This document shows positions 25,572 to 34,951 of a DNA stretch of 64,000 nucleotides, piece after piece; position 1 is the stretch's first letter; each line of letters opens with the position of its first letter. This DNA is from CAMDPA01 sp963825625 (GTDB lineage: Bacteria; Pseudomonadota; Alphaproteobacteria; Rhizobiales; Hyphomicrobiaceae): assembly GCA_963825625.1 (NCBI GenBank), contig CAWGUF010000016.1:1-64000 (forward strand), written 5' to 3'. Position numbers and translations under genes: made by a program. The notes beneath the pieces are model-generated. The model made no database searches and was not told the origin of the DNA. It saw only the letters and a list, made by a program, of their open reading frames with translations.

Positions 25572-26271
25572 ATGGATCGCGACCCATCCATAAAGGCCAA
25601 TGAAGCGGCCTCGGATGAAACCACGAGCACCGCCAAGGCACGTCCCGAGAGCGCGGTGGCCAAGGCTCCGGTCAAGGGGCCCAAGCCGAACGAGCTTTAT
25701 CATGACAAGCGCGACAGGGTTTTCGTTCGCGGTATTCAGGGCCACTACAACCTGACGGAGGAGCTGAAGCGGCTACGCTGCGGTGCCCCGCGTGCGCAAG
25801 GCCAAGGAGCTGCAAGTTCGTCGACGGGCCGCAGGCCTATTCCCGCCACTACGTCGAGCCCAAGGACGGCATCACGCAGCTGTTCCACTTCCATCTCGAG
25901 GAATACGCGCCGGGTGGCAAGTCGCAGAAGCACGGTCACGTCAACGAGGCGGCCTTCTACATCCTCGACGGCGCGGGCTACGAGATCCATGACGGCGTGC
26001 GCTACGACTGGAAGGCCGGCGACATCGCCATCGTGCACAACAACTGCGTGCACCAGCACTTCAATGCGTCCGATACCAAGCCGGCGCGGGCGCTCGTGCT
26101 CAAGACCAAGCCGATGTACCTGTTCATGAACATGCTGTTCCAAAAGACCGTCGAGAAGCGGTCGGAGGAGCTGCCGCCGGCGCCGGCGTGTCGCAGGGCT
26201 ATCCGAAGGTCGCGACGAGGCAGGAAGCACACGACTTCAACTCACGCCTGCAGGGAGAAGGCGATACATGA
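25572..26271 (+). CDS. cupin domain protein 1, several frameshifts
   Basis: About 232 aa once repaired. The cupin barrel is visible as HGHVNEAAFYILDGAGYEIH, a metal-binding His pair and Glu, followed by WKAGDIAIVHNNCVHQHFN, holding the second motif's His. The N-terminal 60 residues are Ala/Lys/Glu-rich. Frame changes: near 25777 (extra T), 25815 (extra A) and 26180 (one base missing). It ends in the ATGA overlap with cupin 2, so the two are coupled. Cupins of this pattern include gentisate-dioxygenase-like enzymes, but this single-barrel form has no proven role. Confidence 0.7.
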
Positions 26272-26872
26272 TGGCCTGGGGCGAATCAAAGCAGTGGCTC
26301 AAGGGCAAGCAGAACGAGGGCCTCTATCAGGCGCTGCTGACCGACGCGGAAAGCGCGCCGTCGCGCAACGCCCGGCGCAAGAAGGTCGTCACGCCCGAGG
26401 AGATGCCGTGGGAGATGTCGCGACAGGGTATCCTCAAGCATCTGCTCAACGCGGCGATGAACGTGCGCTACGAGTCGATCGACGCCTACATGCAGATCAT
26501 CCCGCCCGGCTCCGCTCCGGCAAGCACCGCCACCTGGCCGAGGAGTGCCTGTACGTGCTGGAAGGCCGCGGCTACGACCTGCACCAGGACTGCGACGTGG
26601 AGGTCAAGGACCGCTACGAGTGGATCGTGCAGGACGAGGTCAAGAAGTTCGAGTGGGAGGCGGGCGACATGATCTACATCCCGCCCAACACCGTGCACCA
26701 GCACTTCAACGCCGATCCGGACCGGCCGGTGCGGCTGATTTCCTCGATCAACCGCATCTACAAGAACTTCGGTCTCAACGATCTGGAGCAGATCGAGGAC
26801 GCGCCTGAGTACGATCCCAAGGTCAAGCTCGACGACGAATTGGTGCGCAAGTACCTGCGGGGCGAGGTCTAG
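26268..26872 (+). CDS. cupin domain protein 2, one frameshift
   Basis: About 201 aa once repaired, related to cupin 1. Barrel motifs: SGKHRHLAEECLYVLEGRGY (His, His, Glu) and EWEAGDMIYIPPNTVHQHFN (His). The N-terminal part has PWEMSRQGILKHLLNAAMN, seen in cupins of aromatic-acid clusters. One base is missing near 26512, between IIPPGS and SGKHRH. Two adjacent, similar cupins coupled by overlap suggest they form one heteromeric protein or two consecutive steps. Confidence 0.75.
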
Positions 26873-27077
26873 GTCCATCCTGGATGGCGAGCGGGGTGGG
26901 GGACGCCATCGCGGGGCTACAGCCAAAGACGATTGTTAGCTGGGCAGGGTGATAGCCATCCAGCCGCCGAAGCCGATGCAGAATCACGGCTGCATTATCT
27001 CTTGGCGGACGGTCGCTTTTCGGGCAGTATACGGTCAAAATGTCGGTTGGGTCCCGGCGTCGGGGAGGGGCAAAGTC

Positions 27078-27632
27078 ATGTCCGTGATGAAGTTTTTGTG
27101 CGTGCTCGTCATGAGCGTATTTGCTGTAACTGGAGTGTTGGCGCAGGATGTCGGGCGCAACACGGTTCTGTTCGGCGATGATATCGATTTTGTAGACGTG
27201 CGGGACGCCTACCAATGCAGCCGCGAATGCGAGCAGGACGGGCAGTGCAAGGCATGGACTTTTGTTAAGCAGACCGGTCAATGCCGGCTCAAGGCGTCGG
27301 TCTTGCGAAGCGCGGCGAGTTCCTGTTGTGATTCCGGCGTGGTGCAGCGCTCTTCTCAGCGCCCCGGGGATTATTCTCCCGCGGTGCGCGTCACGCAATG
27401 CACTTTCACCTTCAGGCGCAATGGCGATGGCTGGCGCGAGCGTCGCTGGCGCCGGGGGGATTGCAGCAACGGCCTTCCGCCCGCTGGTGCACTCGCTATC
27501 GGTCAGGCACAGAACGGTAACGGAACGGGCGGGCAGGCGGATTGCACGGCGGTCGGCGGCCGTCACTACAATCATCCGTCTTTGCATGGCACGACGACCG
27601 GCACGGTCATCTGTCTCTACATCTCGGGGTGA
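27078..27632 (+). CDS. secreted PAN/Apple domain protein
   Basis: A 184-aa exported protein. A Sec signal peptide (MKFLCVLVMSVFAVTGVLAQ) ends near residue 23. A PAN/Apple-like module follows (pattern YQCSRECEQDGQCKAWTF and QCRLKASV), a fold that mediates protein or carbohydrate binding. The C-terminal half has further cysteines and a Gly/Asn-rich part (NGNGTGGQADC). Start MSVMKFL chosen for GGGGAGGGG just upstream. It is followed by two more small exported proteins. Confidence 0.75.
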   Translation: MSVMKFLCVLVMSVFAVTGVLAQDVGRNTVLFGDDIDFVDVRDAYQCSRECEQDGQCKAWTFVKQTGQCRLKASVLRSAASSCCDSGVVQRSSQRPGDYSPAVRVTQCTFTFRRNGDGWRERRWRRGDCSNGLPPAGALAIGQAQNGNGTGGQADCTAVGGRHYNHPSLHGTTTGTVICLYISG

Positions 27633-27775
27633 TGTAATCAGCGGCCGACCTGATGCTCGGTTTGCGCTCGCCACCTGTGCTGGTTGCCCCGAAAAAGCGA
27701 CAAGCATGGTGTCTGTTGACCGGCATGGTGAGCGGGTAGCCTGAGCCAAGCGGCGATAACAAGGGATGCTTCACA

Positions 27776-28069
27776 ATGAAGTGCGAATTTTTTCTCGGTG
27801 GACGGGTTGCCTTGCTGCTTGCTGGCATGGTCGCGGCGACGTGCGTGGCGACGAGCCAAGCCCAGGCCCAGCAACAAGATGTCGAGAAATGCTATGGCAT
27901 CACGGCGGCTGGACAAGACGATGGCAGGGCTGATGGCCCGAATGCCGAGGTGCCGGGGACTTCCAAGGTGGATTACGACGGCCAGGCGTTCAAATACGTC
28001 AGGAAGGGAACGTGCGAGACGATCAGGACCCCAAAGGGCAAGGGCAGTCTGACGCCTATCAAGAATTAG
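27776..28069 (+). CDS. DUF2282 (BufA1/bufferin-like) small exported protein
   Basis: A 97-aa precursor with a signal peptide ending near AQAQQQ (residue ~32). The mature part follows the DUF2282 pattern: EKCYGITAAGQDD, then GTSKVDYDGQAFKYVRKGTC and LTPIKN. BufA1-type bufferins are copper-binding peptides with usually four core cysteines modified by a DUF692 enzyme (BufB). Here only the outer two remain (Cys39, Cys80); the middle pair is absent, and no DUF692 or DUF2063 gene is next door. It may therefore be an unmodified relative with another function. Confidence 0.72.
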   Translation: MKCEFFLGGRVALLLAGMVAATCVATSQAQAQQQDVEKCYGITAAGQDDGRADGPNAEVPGTSKVDYDGQAFKYVRKGTCETIRTPKGKGSLTPIKN

Positions 28070-28112
28070 TGCGTCGATGGCGCCCTGTGCTCATTTGAGA
28101 AGCATCTTCGGC

Positions 28113-28445
28113 TCAGGGCGCGTAGGTCAAGCGCCCCTGGCGGGTGCATAAAGTTCTGCGGCACGAAGCATTATTGGTCGTCATCTGCTCCGGCGTCTCG
28201 CGTAGCGTGCGCGCCTGGAACTTCAGATGTCGCTCGCCGCGAAAGCGTCGAAGGTCTGCATCCGGGCGCGACTGTTTTGCCTTGGGGGCGCGCGAGGCGG
28301 CGCGGACCCGGGGTGGACTATCCTTGATGCTTAGACGTGCCTCGGGCACGGCGGCGCTTCTGAGGCTCTCACACGAGCAGCCGGCAGCCATAAGGGCGAG
28401 CACAATCGCGAATGGCGTTCTTGCGTAGCGCAATGTGTTCGGCAT
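28113..28445 (-). CDS. putative small lipoprotein
   Basis: A 110-aa product with a signal peptide and lipobox: PFAIVLALMAAGC, Cys about residue 24. The remainder is short, basic and Arg-rich (RAPKAKQSRPDADLRRFRGE) and may be disordered. The start MPNTLRYA is supported by GGAGA 8 bases upstream. No family is recognised. It faces the DUF2282 gene convergently. Confidence 0.45.
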   Translation of the reverse strand: MPNTLRYARTPFAIVLALMAAGCSCESLRSAAVPEARLSIKDSPPRVRAASRAPKAKQSRPDADLRRFRGERHLKFQARTLRETPEQMTTNNASCRRTLCTRQGRLTYAP

Positions 28446-28690
28446 ACCAGTCTCCAGAGACGTCATCGTACGGAGGTGGGCCCAACTTCACGCTCTCGGG
28501 CCACCAATGCAGGGACTCCTCTAAGACCGATTCACATGGCGGTTGCCACGGTCATCAGCGCGATCGGTGGGCGACGGACAATATGGCAGGGGACAACTGC
28601 GCATTTGCAGCGACTTTTCCACAGCTTGCTTATTGGTCGGGCGTATTGCACAGGGTCTGGCCAGTGGGCATCCAGAAAGGCGAAAAGCGA

Positions 28691-29738
28691 ATGCGAGCGA
28701 TGATTGCGCGACGCTATGGCGGGCCGGAGAAGCTGCGGATCGAACAGGTCGGGGATCCCGTGCCGCTCGCCGGCGAAGTTCTGGTGCGCGTGCATGCGGT
28801 CACCGTTAACCGGACGCGGGACCTGAATGTCATTCGCGGGGAAGCTGGTGGACCGGAACATCTGCCGCTGATCCCAGGCCAGGATCCGGCTGGCGAGATC
28901 GTGGCAGTTGGGCAGGGGGTGGACAGCGCGCGGATCGGGCAGCGCGTGATCGTTTGCTCGCGAACGGTATGCGGTGCGTGCGTCCATTGCCGCGCGGGGT
29001 GCGACTCCGATCTGTCTGAACTACCGGCATATCGGCATTCAACGGCCCGGTGGATATGCCGAGCTGGTGGCGGCGCCGCAGGCCAATGCCTTTGTCATCG
29101 CCGACAGCCTTTCCTATGCCGAAGCCGCCGTTTCGATGCGGCATTTCCCGATGGCCTTCCATCAGATCGACCGCAAGGCGGAGGTCAAGGCTGGCGAGTG
29201 GGTATTGGTGATGGGGGCTTCCGGCGGTCTAGGCAGTGCCTGCGTGCAGGTCGCGAAGCTTCGTGGTGCGCGCGTGATCGCGGGGGCAGGCGCGCGGGAG
29301 CGCGTGGAGGCGGCGATGGCGCTGGGCGCCGACGTCGGCATTGATTATCGCACCGAGGATCTGAGTGCGCGCGTGCGCGAGATCACAGGCGGCAAGGGCG
29401 CCAACGTGATCTGCGAGAACATTTCCGATCCCTCGACTTTCCCCGCGGCGTTCGACGCCTTGGCGCTGATGGGCCGGCTGGTGACATCCGGTGCGCATGG
29501 GGGGGGCACTGTGCCGGTCGATATGAAGAAGCTGTATCAGCGCCGGCAGCGCATTCTGGGGGCAGCAGGCAACGATACGCGCGACGTCATCAATGCGATG
29601 GAGGCGGCCGGGCGCGGGGTGCTGAAGGCGGTGGTGGAGAAGGAGCTACCGCTCGAGCGGCTGCTGGAGGCCTTCGACATGATCCACACGCGCAAGGTGG
29701 CAGGTAAAATCGTGATCAATCCACAGCTGGCGGGCTGA
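28691..29738 (+). CDS. zinc-type alcohol dehydrogenase / quinone oxidoreductase, one frameshift
   Basis: MDR-superfamily NAD(P)-dependent oxidoreductase, about 348 aa once repaired. N-terminal catalytic domain: MIARRYGGPEKLRIEQVG, HLPLIPGQDPAGEIVAVG, a Cys-rich lobe (CGACVHCRAGC). Rossmann domain: VLVMGASGGLGSACVQVAK. An extra G near 29009 separates CRAGCDS from ICLNYRHIGIQRPGG. Together with the flavoprotein downstream it is transcribed alone or as a pair; substrate unknown. Confidence 0.82.
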
Positions 29739-29848
29739 AGCGTGGCGCGGAGCGTGAGAAACGTCCACGGCACGCAGCGGAGCTTCGGTTCGTGCGTCGC
29801 TGGCGCTGGCAGCGCTGTCTTGTCGGCATGCACACGTGAGCCAAACAC

Positions 29849-31090
29849 ATGAGCCAACTGCAGAAGCGTGTTGCTGTAATCGGGGGTGGGCCTGCCGGTC
29901 TGATGGCGGCGGAGGTGATGGCGGCGGACGCGGCTGTAGTGGTCAGTGTTTATGATCGCATGCCGTCAGTGGGGCGGCGGCTGCTGATGGCTGGCCGGGG
30001 CGGTCTCAATCTCACGCATGCGGAGGATCTGGAGCTGTTGCTAGGCCGTTACGGCGATCGGCAGGGGCGGTTGCGGGCAGCTATCGAGGCATTGCCTCCG
30101 GCCGCCGTGCGCGCGTGGTGCGAGGGGCTGGGGCAGGAGACGTTCATCGGCAGCAGCGGGCGGGTGTTTCCGCGGGCCATGAAGGCTTCGCCGCTGCTGC
30201 GCGCCTGGCTGCGGCGGCTCGCCGATGCCGGGGTCACGGTGACGACGCGCCACCGCTGGTGCGGGTTCGGCAGCGACGGCGCGTTGCGGTTCGAGACACC
30301 TGGCGGGCAGGTTGATATTCGGGCCGATGCGGTTGTCCTCGCGCTCGGCGGGGCGAGCTGGCGCGGTCTGGGCGCGGACCCGGCATGGGTCGAGGCGCTG
30401 GGGCAGACTGGCATCGGTGTGGCTGCGCTACTGCCGGCGAACTGCGGTTTTGTCGTCGGATGGAGCGATGTCTTCCGGCAGCGGTTCGAAGGCCAGCCGC
30501 TGAAGCGGATCGAGCTGAGCTTCGGCGGCCGGTGCGTGCGCGGCGAGATCATGGTGACGGCATCGGGCATCGAAGGCGGTGCGGTCTATGCGTTGTCGGG
30601 GCCGCTCAGGGCCGGGATCGTGGCGGATGGTGCGGTGGTGCTGAGCGTCGATCTGAGGCCTGACCTGGGCGGCGAGGCGTTGGCGGCGCTTGCCGCCCGG
30701 CCGCGCGGCAAGCAGTCGATGTCGTCGTTCCTGCGCAAGACGATGCGATTGGCGCCGGTCGGCATCGGGCTGTTACAGGATGCGGTGCGTGGCCAGGGGC
30801 GACGGCTTGGCGATCTCGATGCTGAGGCGCTGGCCGGACTGATCAAGGCGGTGCCGCTCAGGCTTATCGCACCGCAGCCGATCGAACGTGCGATCTCAAC
30901 GGCGGGGGGCGTGCTTTTCGACGAGGTGGACGAGCACTTCATGCTGAAGCAGAGACCGGGCGTGTTCGTTGCCGGGGAGATGCTCGACTGGGAGGCGCCG
31001 ACGGGCGGCTATCTGCTCCAAGCATCGCTGGCGACGGGCGCGGCGGCGGGACGCGGGGTGCTGGAGTGGCTGCGGGCGGACGATCGGTGA
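29849..31090 (+). CDS. FAD-dependent flavoprotein, HI0933/TIGR03862 type
   Basis: A 413-aa NAD(P)/FAD-dependent oxidoreductase of the HI0933-like family, subtype TIGR03862. FAD-binding GGGPAGLMAAEV at the N-terminus, then RRLLMAGRGGLNLTH, GSSGRVFPRAMKASPLL, VLALGGASWRGLGADP, ISTAGGVLFDEVD and the C-terminal FAD contact PTGGYLLQASLATGAAAG. Intact. Function of the family is poorly known; members are soluble and widespread. Confidence 0.85.
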   Translation: MSQLQKRVAVIGGGPAGLMAAEVMAADAAVVVSVYDRMPSVGRRLLMAGRGGLNLTHAEDLELLLGRYGDRQGRLRAAIEALPPAAVRAWCEGLGQETFIGSSGRVFPRAMKASPLLRAWLRRLADAGVTVTTRHRWCGFGSDGALRFETPGGQVDIRADAVVLALGGASWRGLGADPAWVEALGQTGIGVAALLPANCGFVVGWSDVFRQRFEGQPLKRIELSFGGRCVRGEIMVTASGIEGGAVYALSGPLRAGIVADGAVVLSVDLRPDLGGEALAALAARPRGKQSMSSFLRKTMRLAPVGIGLLQDAVRGQGRRLGDLDAEALAGLIKAVPLRLIAPQPIERAISTAGGVLFDEVDEHFMLKQRPGVFVAGEMLDWEAPTGGYLLQASLATGAAAGRGVLEWLRADDR

Positions 31091-31139
31091 TGCGCCGGCG
31101 GATGTCGGTGGGAGCCGGTCGCGCGGGGGCGGGCGGCGA

Positions 31140-32336
31140 TCAGGACGCGGGCCCTGCCGTCGCCATGCGCGGCAGCTTGCGCTCAACAATTCGGGCATAG
31201 AGGCTTGCTCCGAGTGTCAGGATCGCATCATTGAAATCGTAGGCGGGGTTGTGGACCTGCACGCTGCCGCTGCCGTCAGGACCCGCATTGCCGATGTTGA
31301 TATAGGCGCCCGGGCGCTCGGCCAACATGTACGAGAAGTCTTCAGAGGCCATGACGAGACGTTTGGTGCGCTGGACGTTGGTTTCACCGACGAGATCGGC
31401 TGCCGTGTCGGCGATGAAGTCGGTCTCGGCCGGGTCGTTATGGAGAGCAACGAAGGGCAGCCGCCATTCGACATTCGCGCTTGCGCCGAAGGCTTCGGCG
31501 ACGCCTTTGACCGTGGCGCGGAGGCGGCTTTCGATCATGGCCATCACGTCGTCGGAGAAGGCTCTGGCGGTGCCGCGCAAATGTGCTGTCTGGGGTATGA
31601 CATTGTAGGCTTCGCCGGCCTTGAGTGAGGTGATGCTGAGAGCGGCGGGCTCGTGCGGTGTGATGTTGCGGGAGACAATCGCCTGCAATGCCGTGGCGAT
31701 GTGACAGGCGACCAGCACGGGGTCGATGCTATCCTCCGGCCTCGCACCATGAGCGCCGCGGCCCTCGATGTGGATGTCGAACATCGCACCGGCTGCCATC
31801 ATGACGCCGGGCCGGATGGCGAAGCGGCCGGCAGGCAGGCCGGGAGCATTGTGCATGCCGAATACGCTGTCGCAGGGGAAGCGCTGGAACAGGCCGTCAT
31901 CGAGCATTGCTTTGGCGCCGCCGAGGCCTTCTTCGGCAGGTTGGAAGATGAAGTTGACGGTGCCGTCGAAATTTCGCGTCTCGGCGAGGTAGCGGGCGGC
32001 TCCGAGCAGCATCGTGGTATGGCCGTCGTGACCGCAGGCGTGCATGACTCCGGCGGTGCGCGAGCCGTGCGCGCGTCCAGCGATCTCCTCGATCGGAAGT
32101 GCATCCATATCGGCGCGCAAGCCGATGGCAGCGGCGCCGTTGCCGGAGCGAAGGACGCCGACGACGCCGGTTCCGCCGATGGCGCGGTGGACTTCACATC
32201 CGAATGCCGCCAGCCGCTCGGCGACGAGCGCGGAGGTCCGCGCCTCCTGGAAGCCGATTTCGGGGTTTGCATGGAAGTCGCGGCGCCACGCCACGAGGTC
32301 TTTGGAACTCGCTTCGATGTGGTCGATCGTGGACAT
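31140..32336 (-). CDS. M20 family amidohydrolase (hippurate hydrolase/aminoacylase type)
   Basis: Metal-dependent amidohydrolase, 398 aa. Conserved: WRRDFHANPEIGFQE, LRADMDALPIEE (Asp ligand), HACGHDGHTTMLL (His and Asp), FIFQPAEEGLGG (catalytic Glu pair), GMHNAPGLPAG, DIHIEGRGAHGARPE for the dimerisation domain, and ASEDFSYML near the end with HNPAYDFND (last His). Likely hydrolyses N-acyl or N-aroyl amino acids such as hippurate. The start MSTIDHIEA was preferred; an upstream ATG adds 16 residues. The SDR gene lies just upstream on the same strand. Confidence 0.88.
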   Translation of the reverse strand: MSTIDHIEASSKDLVAWRRDFHANPEIGFQEARTSALVAERLAAFGCEVHRAIGGTGVVGVLRSGNGAAAIGLRADMDALPIEEIAGRAHGSRTAGVMHACGHDGHTTMLLGAARYLAETRNFDGTVNFIFQPAEEGLGGAKAMLDDGLFQRFPCDSVFGMHNAPGLPAGRFAIRPGVMMAAGAMFDIHIEGRGAHGARPEDSIDPVLVACHIATALQAIVSRNITPHEPAALSITSLKAGEAYNVIPQTAHLRGTARAFSDDVMAMIESRLRATVKGVAEAFGASANVEWRLPFVALHNDPAETDFIADTAADLVGETNVQRTKRLVMASEDFSYMLAERPGAYINIGNAGPDGSGSVQVHNPAYDFNDAILTLGASLYARIVERKLPRMATAGPAS

Positions 32337-32380
32337 GGGCGGTCCCGTGCTGCAGTTGGTCGTGCGGACATCCAAAGCGG

Positions 32381-33145
32381 TCATGCAGGCATGTAGGCGC
32401 CGCCATTGCAGTGGATGCTCTGGCCGGAGATATAGCTGCCATCCGGCCCGACGAGGAAGCGGATGAGGTTGGCCAACTCCGTTGGCGTGCCTTTGCGGGC
32501 GAGCGGCACATGCATATCCTCGACGGCGGAGACCAGCGAGGTCGTGCCACTTGCCCGATCGGTGTCGAAGACGCCGACGACAACGACATTGGCGCGAATT
32601 CCGTATTGCCCCAGATCATGGGCAAGACCGCGCACGAAGGCAGCCTGACCCATCTTGCCGGCGCTGACATGTGCCCGTCCCGTGGCGCCCAGCGTCGAGG
32701 CGAGCCCGCCGACGCCGATAATCGAGCCGCCGCCGCGCTGCTTCATCGACGGCAATGCGGCTTTGACGAGGTAGTAGAGGCCGGAGATCGATGTCTCCAT
32801 TGGACGGCGAAACGTTTCCAGGTCCATGTCCTCGATGGACACGCGGCCGCGGGCAGCCGCGTTGTGAATGATGATGTCGACGCCGCCGAACGCCGCGATT
32901 GCGGCATCGGTCATCGCCTGGACTTCGGCCTGATTACGCACGTCGGCTCGGAAGGGTATTGCCTTGCCGCCTTTCGCCTGGATGCCCTCGGCGACCTCGC
33001 GGCACAGATCATCGGCTTTCAAAGCATTGATCACGACTGCGGCGCCGGCTTTGGCCAGCTCTTCAGCAGTGGTCCTGCCGATATTTCTCGCACTGCCGGT
33101 GATGATCGCGACCTTGCCGGCCAGCTCCTTCCGATTCGAGTCCAT
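32381..33145 (-). CDS. short-chain dehydrogenase/reductase with degenerate catalytic residues
   Basis: SDR-fold protein, 254 aa. The cofactor motif ITGSARNIGRTTAEEL and the NAAARG motif are intact. The catalytic core is not: where the Ser of a normal SDR stands there is GVGGLAS, and the YxxxK motif reads VSAGK in GRAHVSAGKMG, with Val in place of Tyr (codon GTC). Lys remains. The rest is well conserved (GIRANVVVVG, YISGQSIHCNGG). It may be a non-redox member or use a different mechanism. Start MDSNRKEL; co-directional with the M20 gene 44 bases downstream. Confidence 0.85.
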   Translation of the reverse strand: MDSNRKELAGKVAIITGSARNIGRTTAEELAKAGAAVVINALKADDLCREVAEGIQAKGGKAIPFRADVRNQAEVQAMTDAAIAAFGGVDIIIHNAAARGRVSIEDMDLETFRRPMETSISGLYYLVKAALPSMKQRGGGSIIGVGGLASTLGATGRAHVSAGKMGQAAFVRGLAHDLGQYGIRANVVVVGVFDTDRASGTTSLVSAVEDMHVPLARKGTPTELANLIRFLVGPDGSYISGQSIHCNGGAYMPA

Positions 33146-33357
33146 ATTGCTGTTCGCTCCCTTGCCCTGCCTGACATCGGTGCGGCGCGCGGCCCGATGG
33201 CACATGAAATGCGTCGACGCCAATCACGACGCCATCGAGCGTGTGATCGTTCGCTCCGCAGAATAGCTGACATGCCAGGGTGTTGTCCTGGCAGAGTTGG
33301 TCAGGGTGGAGCGTCATGGCCCTGCGGCTATTGCGCCCGCCAGTCGCATGAGCGGGG

Positions 33358-34725
33358 TTAGGGCGTCAATGTCTTGGGCGGGGGAGGGGCTTCGGCGTCG
33401 TGCTCTGCGAGCAGATCGCGGGAGCCGTCCCGGCTGTAGATGTCGGGACGGAATACGGCGCGGCCGTCACCCTCGGCCCAGGCTGTGATATACGCGAAAT
33501 AGACCGGAATTGGCCGTGTCAGCGTCACATCGAGCGGCTGGCCGGCGTCGATCACTTGCTGGGCCCGACCCGGCTGCTCCCACCCGATCTCCTGTCTGGC
33601 GATCCATTCGACCAGCTCGAAGACGCCCTGTACGCGCACGCAACCGGCGCTGAACGGGCGGACGCGCTGGCCGAACAGCGGCTTCATCGGGGTATCGTGC
33701 ATGTAGACGATTTCGGGATTGGGCATATCGATACGCACCAGTCCCAGCGCGTTCCAAGGCCCCGGATCCTGCTTGAAGCGGATTTTCGTCGGATCGACCT
33801 GAGTCCAGTCGATGGTTCGGGTGTCGATCTCTGTATTACCGGCGATGGTATAGACGCGAATATGCTCCTTCTCGAGGTAGTCCGGCTCTTTCAGCAGGCG
33901 GGGAATCAGATCGAGCCGGGCAACGCTTTCCGGTACATTCCAGAAGGGGAAAAAGTTGAGGCCCTTGATCGTGGCCTTGACCTCGGGCGTCTGCCGGTCG
34001 GGCTTACCCACAATCACACGATGGCGCAGCTTGACCTCGAATTTCTCGACGGCCTCGAGTTGATAGGCTGCGGCGTTGACCAGAACATAGCGGTCTTCCT
34101 GCCTGCCGATCAGCAGGTTGCGGATGCGCTGCTGGTTGATCCTGAGTTGATTGAGGCGAGCTTCCGCCGGGGCGGCGAGCTGGGCCAATGTCGGTCGATC
34201 GATGCGACCGGTAACGCGCAGGCCGAACTGCTGCTGGAAGCGCCTGACGGCTTCCTCCAACCGCTCGTCAAAACGTGGACTGGAGAAATAACCTACGGTG
34301 CCGCGCAAGTCGCCGCTCATGCCAAGGCGGCGCTTGATCGCTATGACGCGCTCGTTGTCGTCGTCGAGGCGCAGCATGCGCCCCTTGGCAATGCGCGGCC
34401 AGCCGCCGCTCGAGACGATGCGCTCGTACCTGCCGATTGCCGTATCGATCATGGCCAGCATTTCATCGCTTCGCCATGGAATCGCACCGCTGCGCAGATC
34501 GTCGAGCTCGGGTCGCTCTGATCGCGCGGGCGGTGGCCGTTCGCGCTGGAAGGCGGGTCCGAAGCCCTGGAGACTGTCCATCCATGATTGCGCGAAAGCC
34601 CTGCCGCTGCCGAGCATCATCGCGGCAGACGCAGCGCCGCCCAGAATCGCGCGGCGGTCAACATTCGATTTTCCAGCGCCAGACGATGATGCCGCGCTGC
34701 CTTCGCTTCGCTTCTTGATCTGCAT
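33358..34725 (-). CDS. Tat-exported L,D-transpeptidase (YcbB/LdtD type)
   Basis: Peptidoglycan 3-3 cross-linking enzyme, 455 aa. A twin-arginine-like signal (NVDRRAILGGAASAAMM) ends near AFAQ. A peptidoglycan-binding-like region with IAIKRRLGMSG and FQQQFGLRVTGRIDRPTLAQL precedes the YkuD catalytic domain: YMHDTPMKPLFGQ (His) and RPFSAGCVRVQG (catalytic Cys in SxGCxR). A Pro-rich tail (APPPPKTLTP) closes it. Start MQIKKRSEG. Intact and single-gene. Confidence 0.9.
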   Translation of the reverse strand: MQIKKRSEGSAASSSGAGKSNVDRRAILGGAASAAMMLGSGRAFAQSWMDSLQGFGPAFQRERPPPARSERPELDDLRSGAIPWRSDEMLAMIDTAIGRYERIVSSGGWPRIAKGRMLRLDDDNERVIAIKRRLGMSGDLRGTVGYFSSPRFDERLEEAVRRFQQQFGLRVTGRIDRPTLAQLAAPAEARLNQLRINQQRIRNLLIGRQEDRYVLVNAAAYQLEAVEKFEVKLRHRVIVGKPDRQTPEVKATIKGLNFFPFWNVPESVARLDLIPRLLKEPDYLEKEHIRVYTIAGNTEIDTRTIDWTQVDPTKIRFKQDPGPWNALGLVRIDMPNPEIVYMHDTPMKPLFGQRVRPFSAGCVRVQGVFELVEWIARQEIGWEQPGRAQQVIDAGQPLDVTLTRPIPVYFAYITAWAEGDGRAVFRPDIYSRDGSRDLLAEHDAEAPPPPKTLTP

Positions 34726-34951
34726 CGCCCCAGATTCTCGTGCCGTGCCGCACCTTACGGTCCGGCAATGACTGCCGGCCGCACGCAACGCCAGTCTCTC
34801 GGACTTGGTATCAAGACAAGACCGATTTGGCGAAACAAAGACCTGTTACCAGCCCGCGAGAATGTACGCCAGCCCGCGCTGTGGTGGTGAGGTATGCAGG
34901 CGAAGGTCTTGCCAATCGGCTGCGATGTCTGATGGGTGTCAATCCTGCTCG

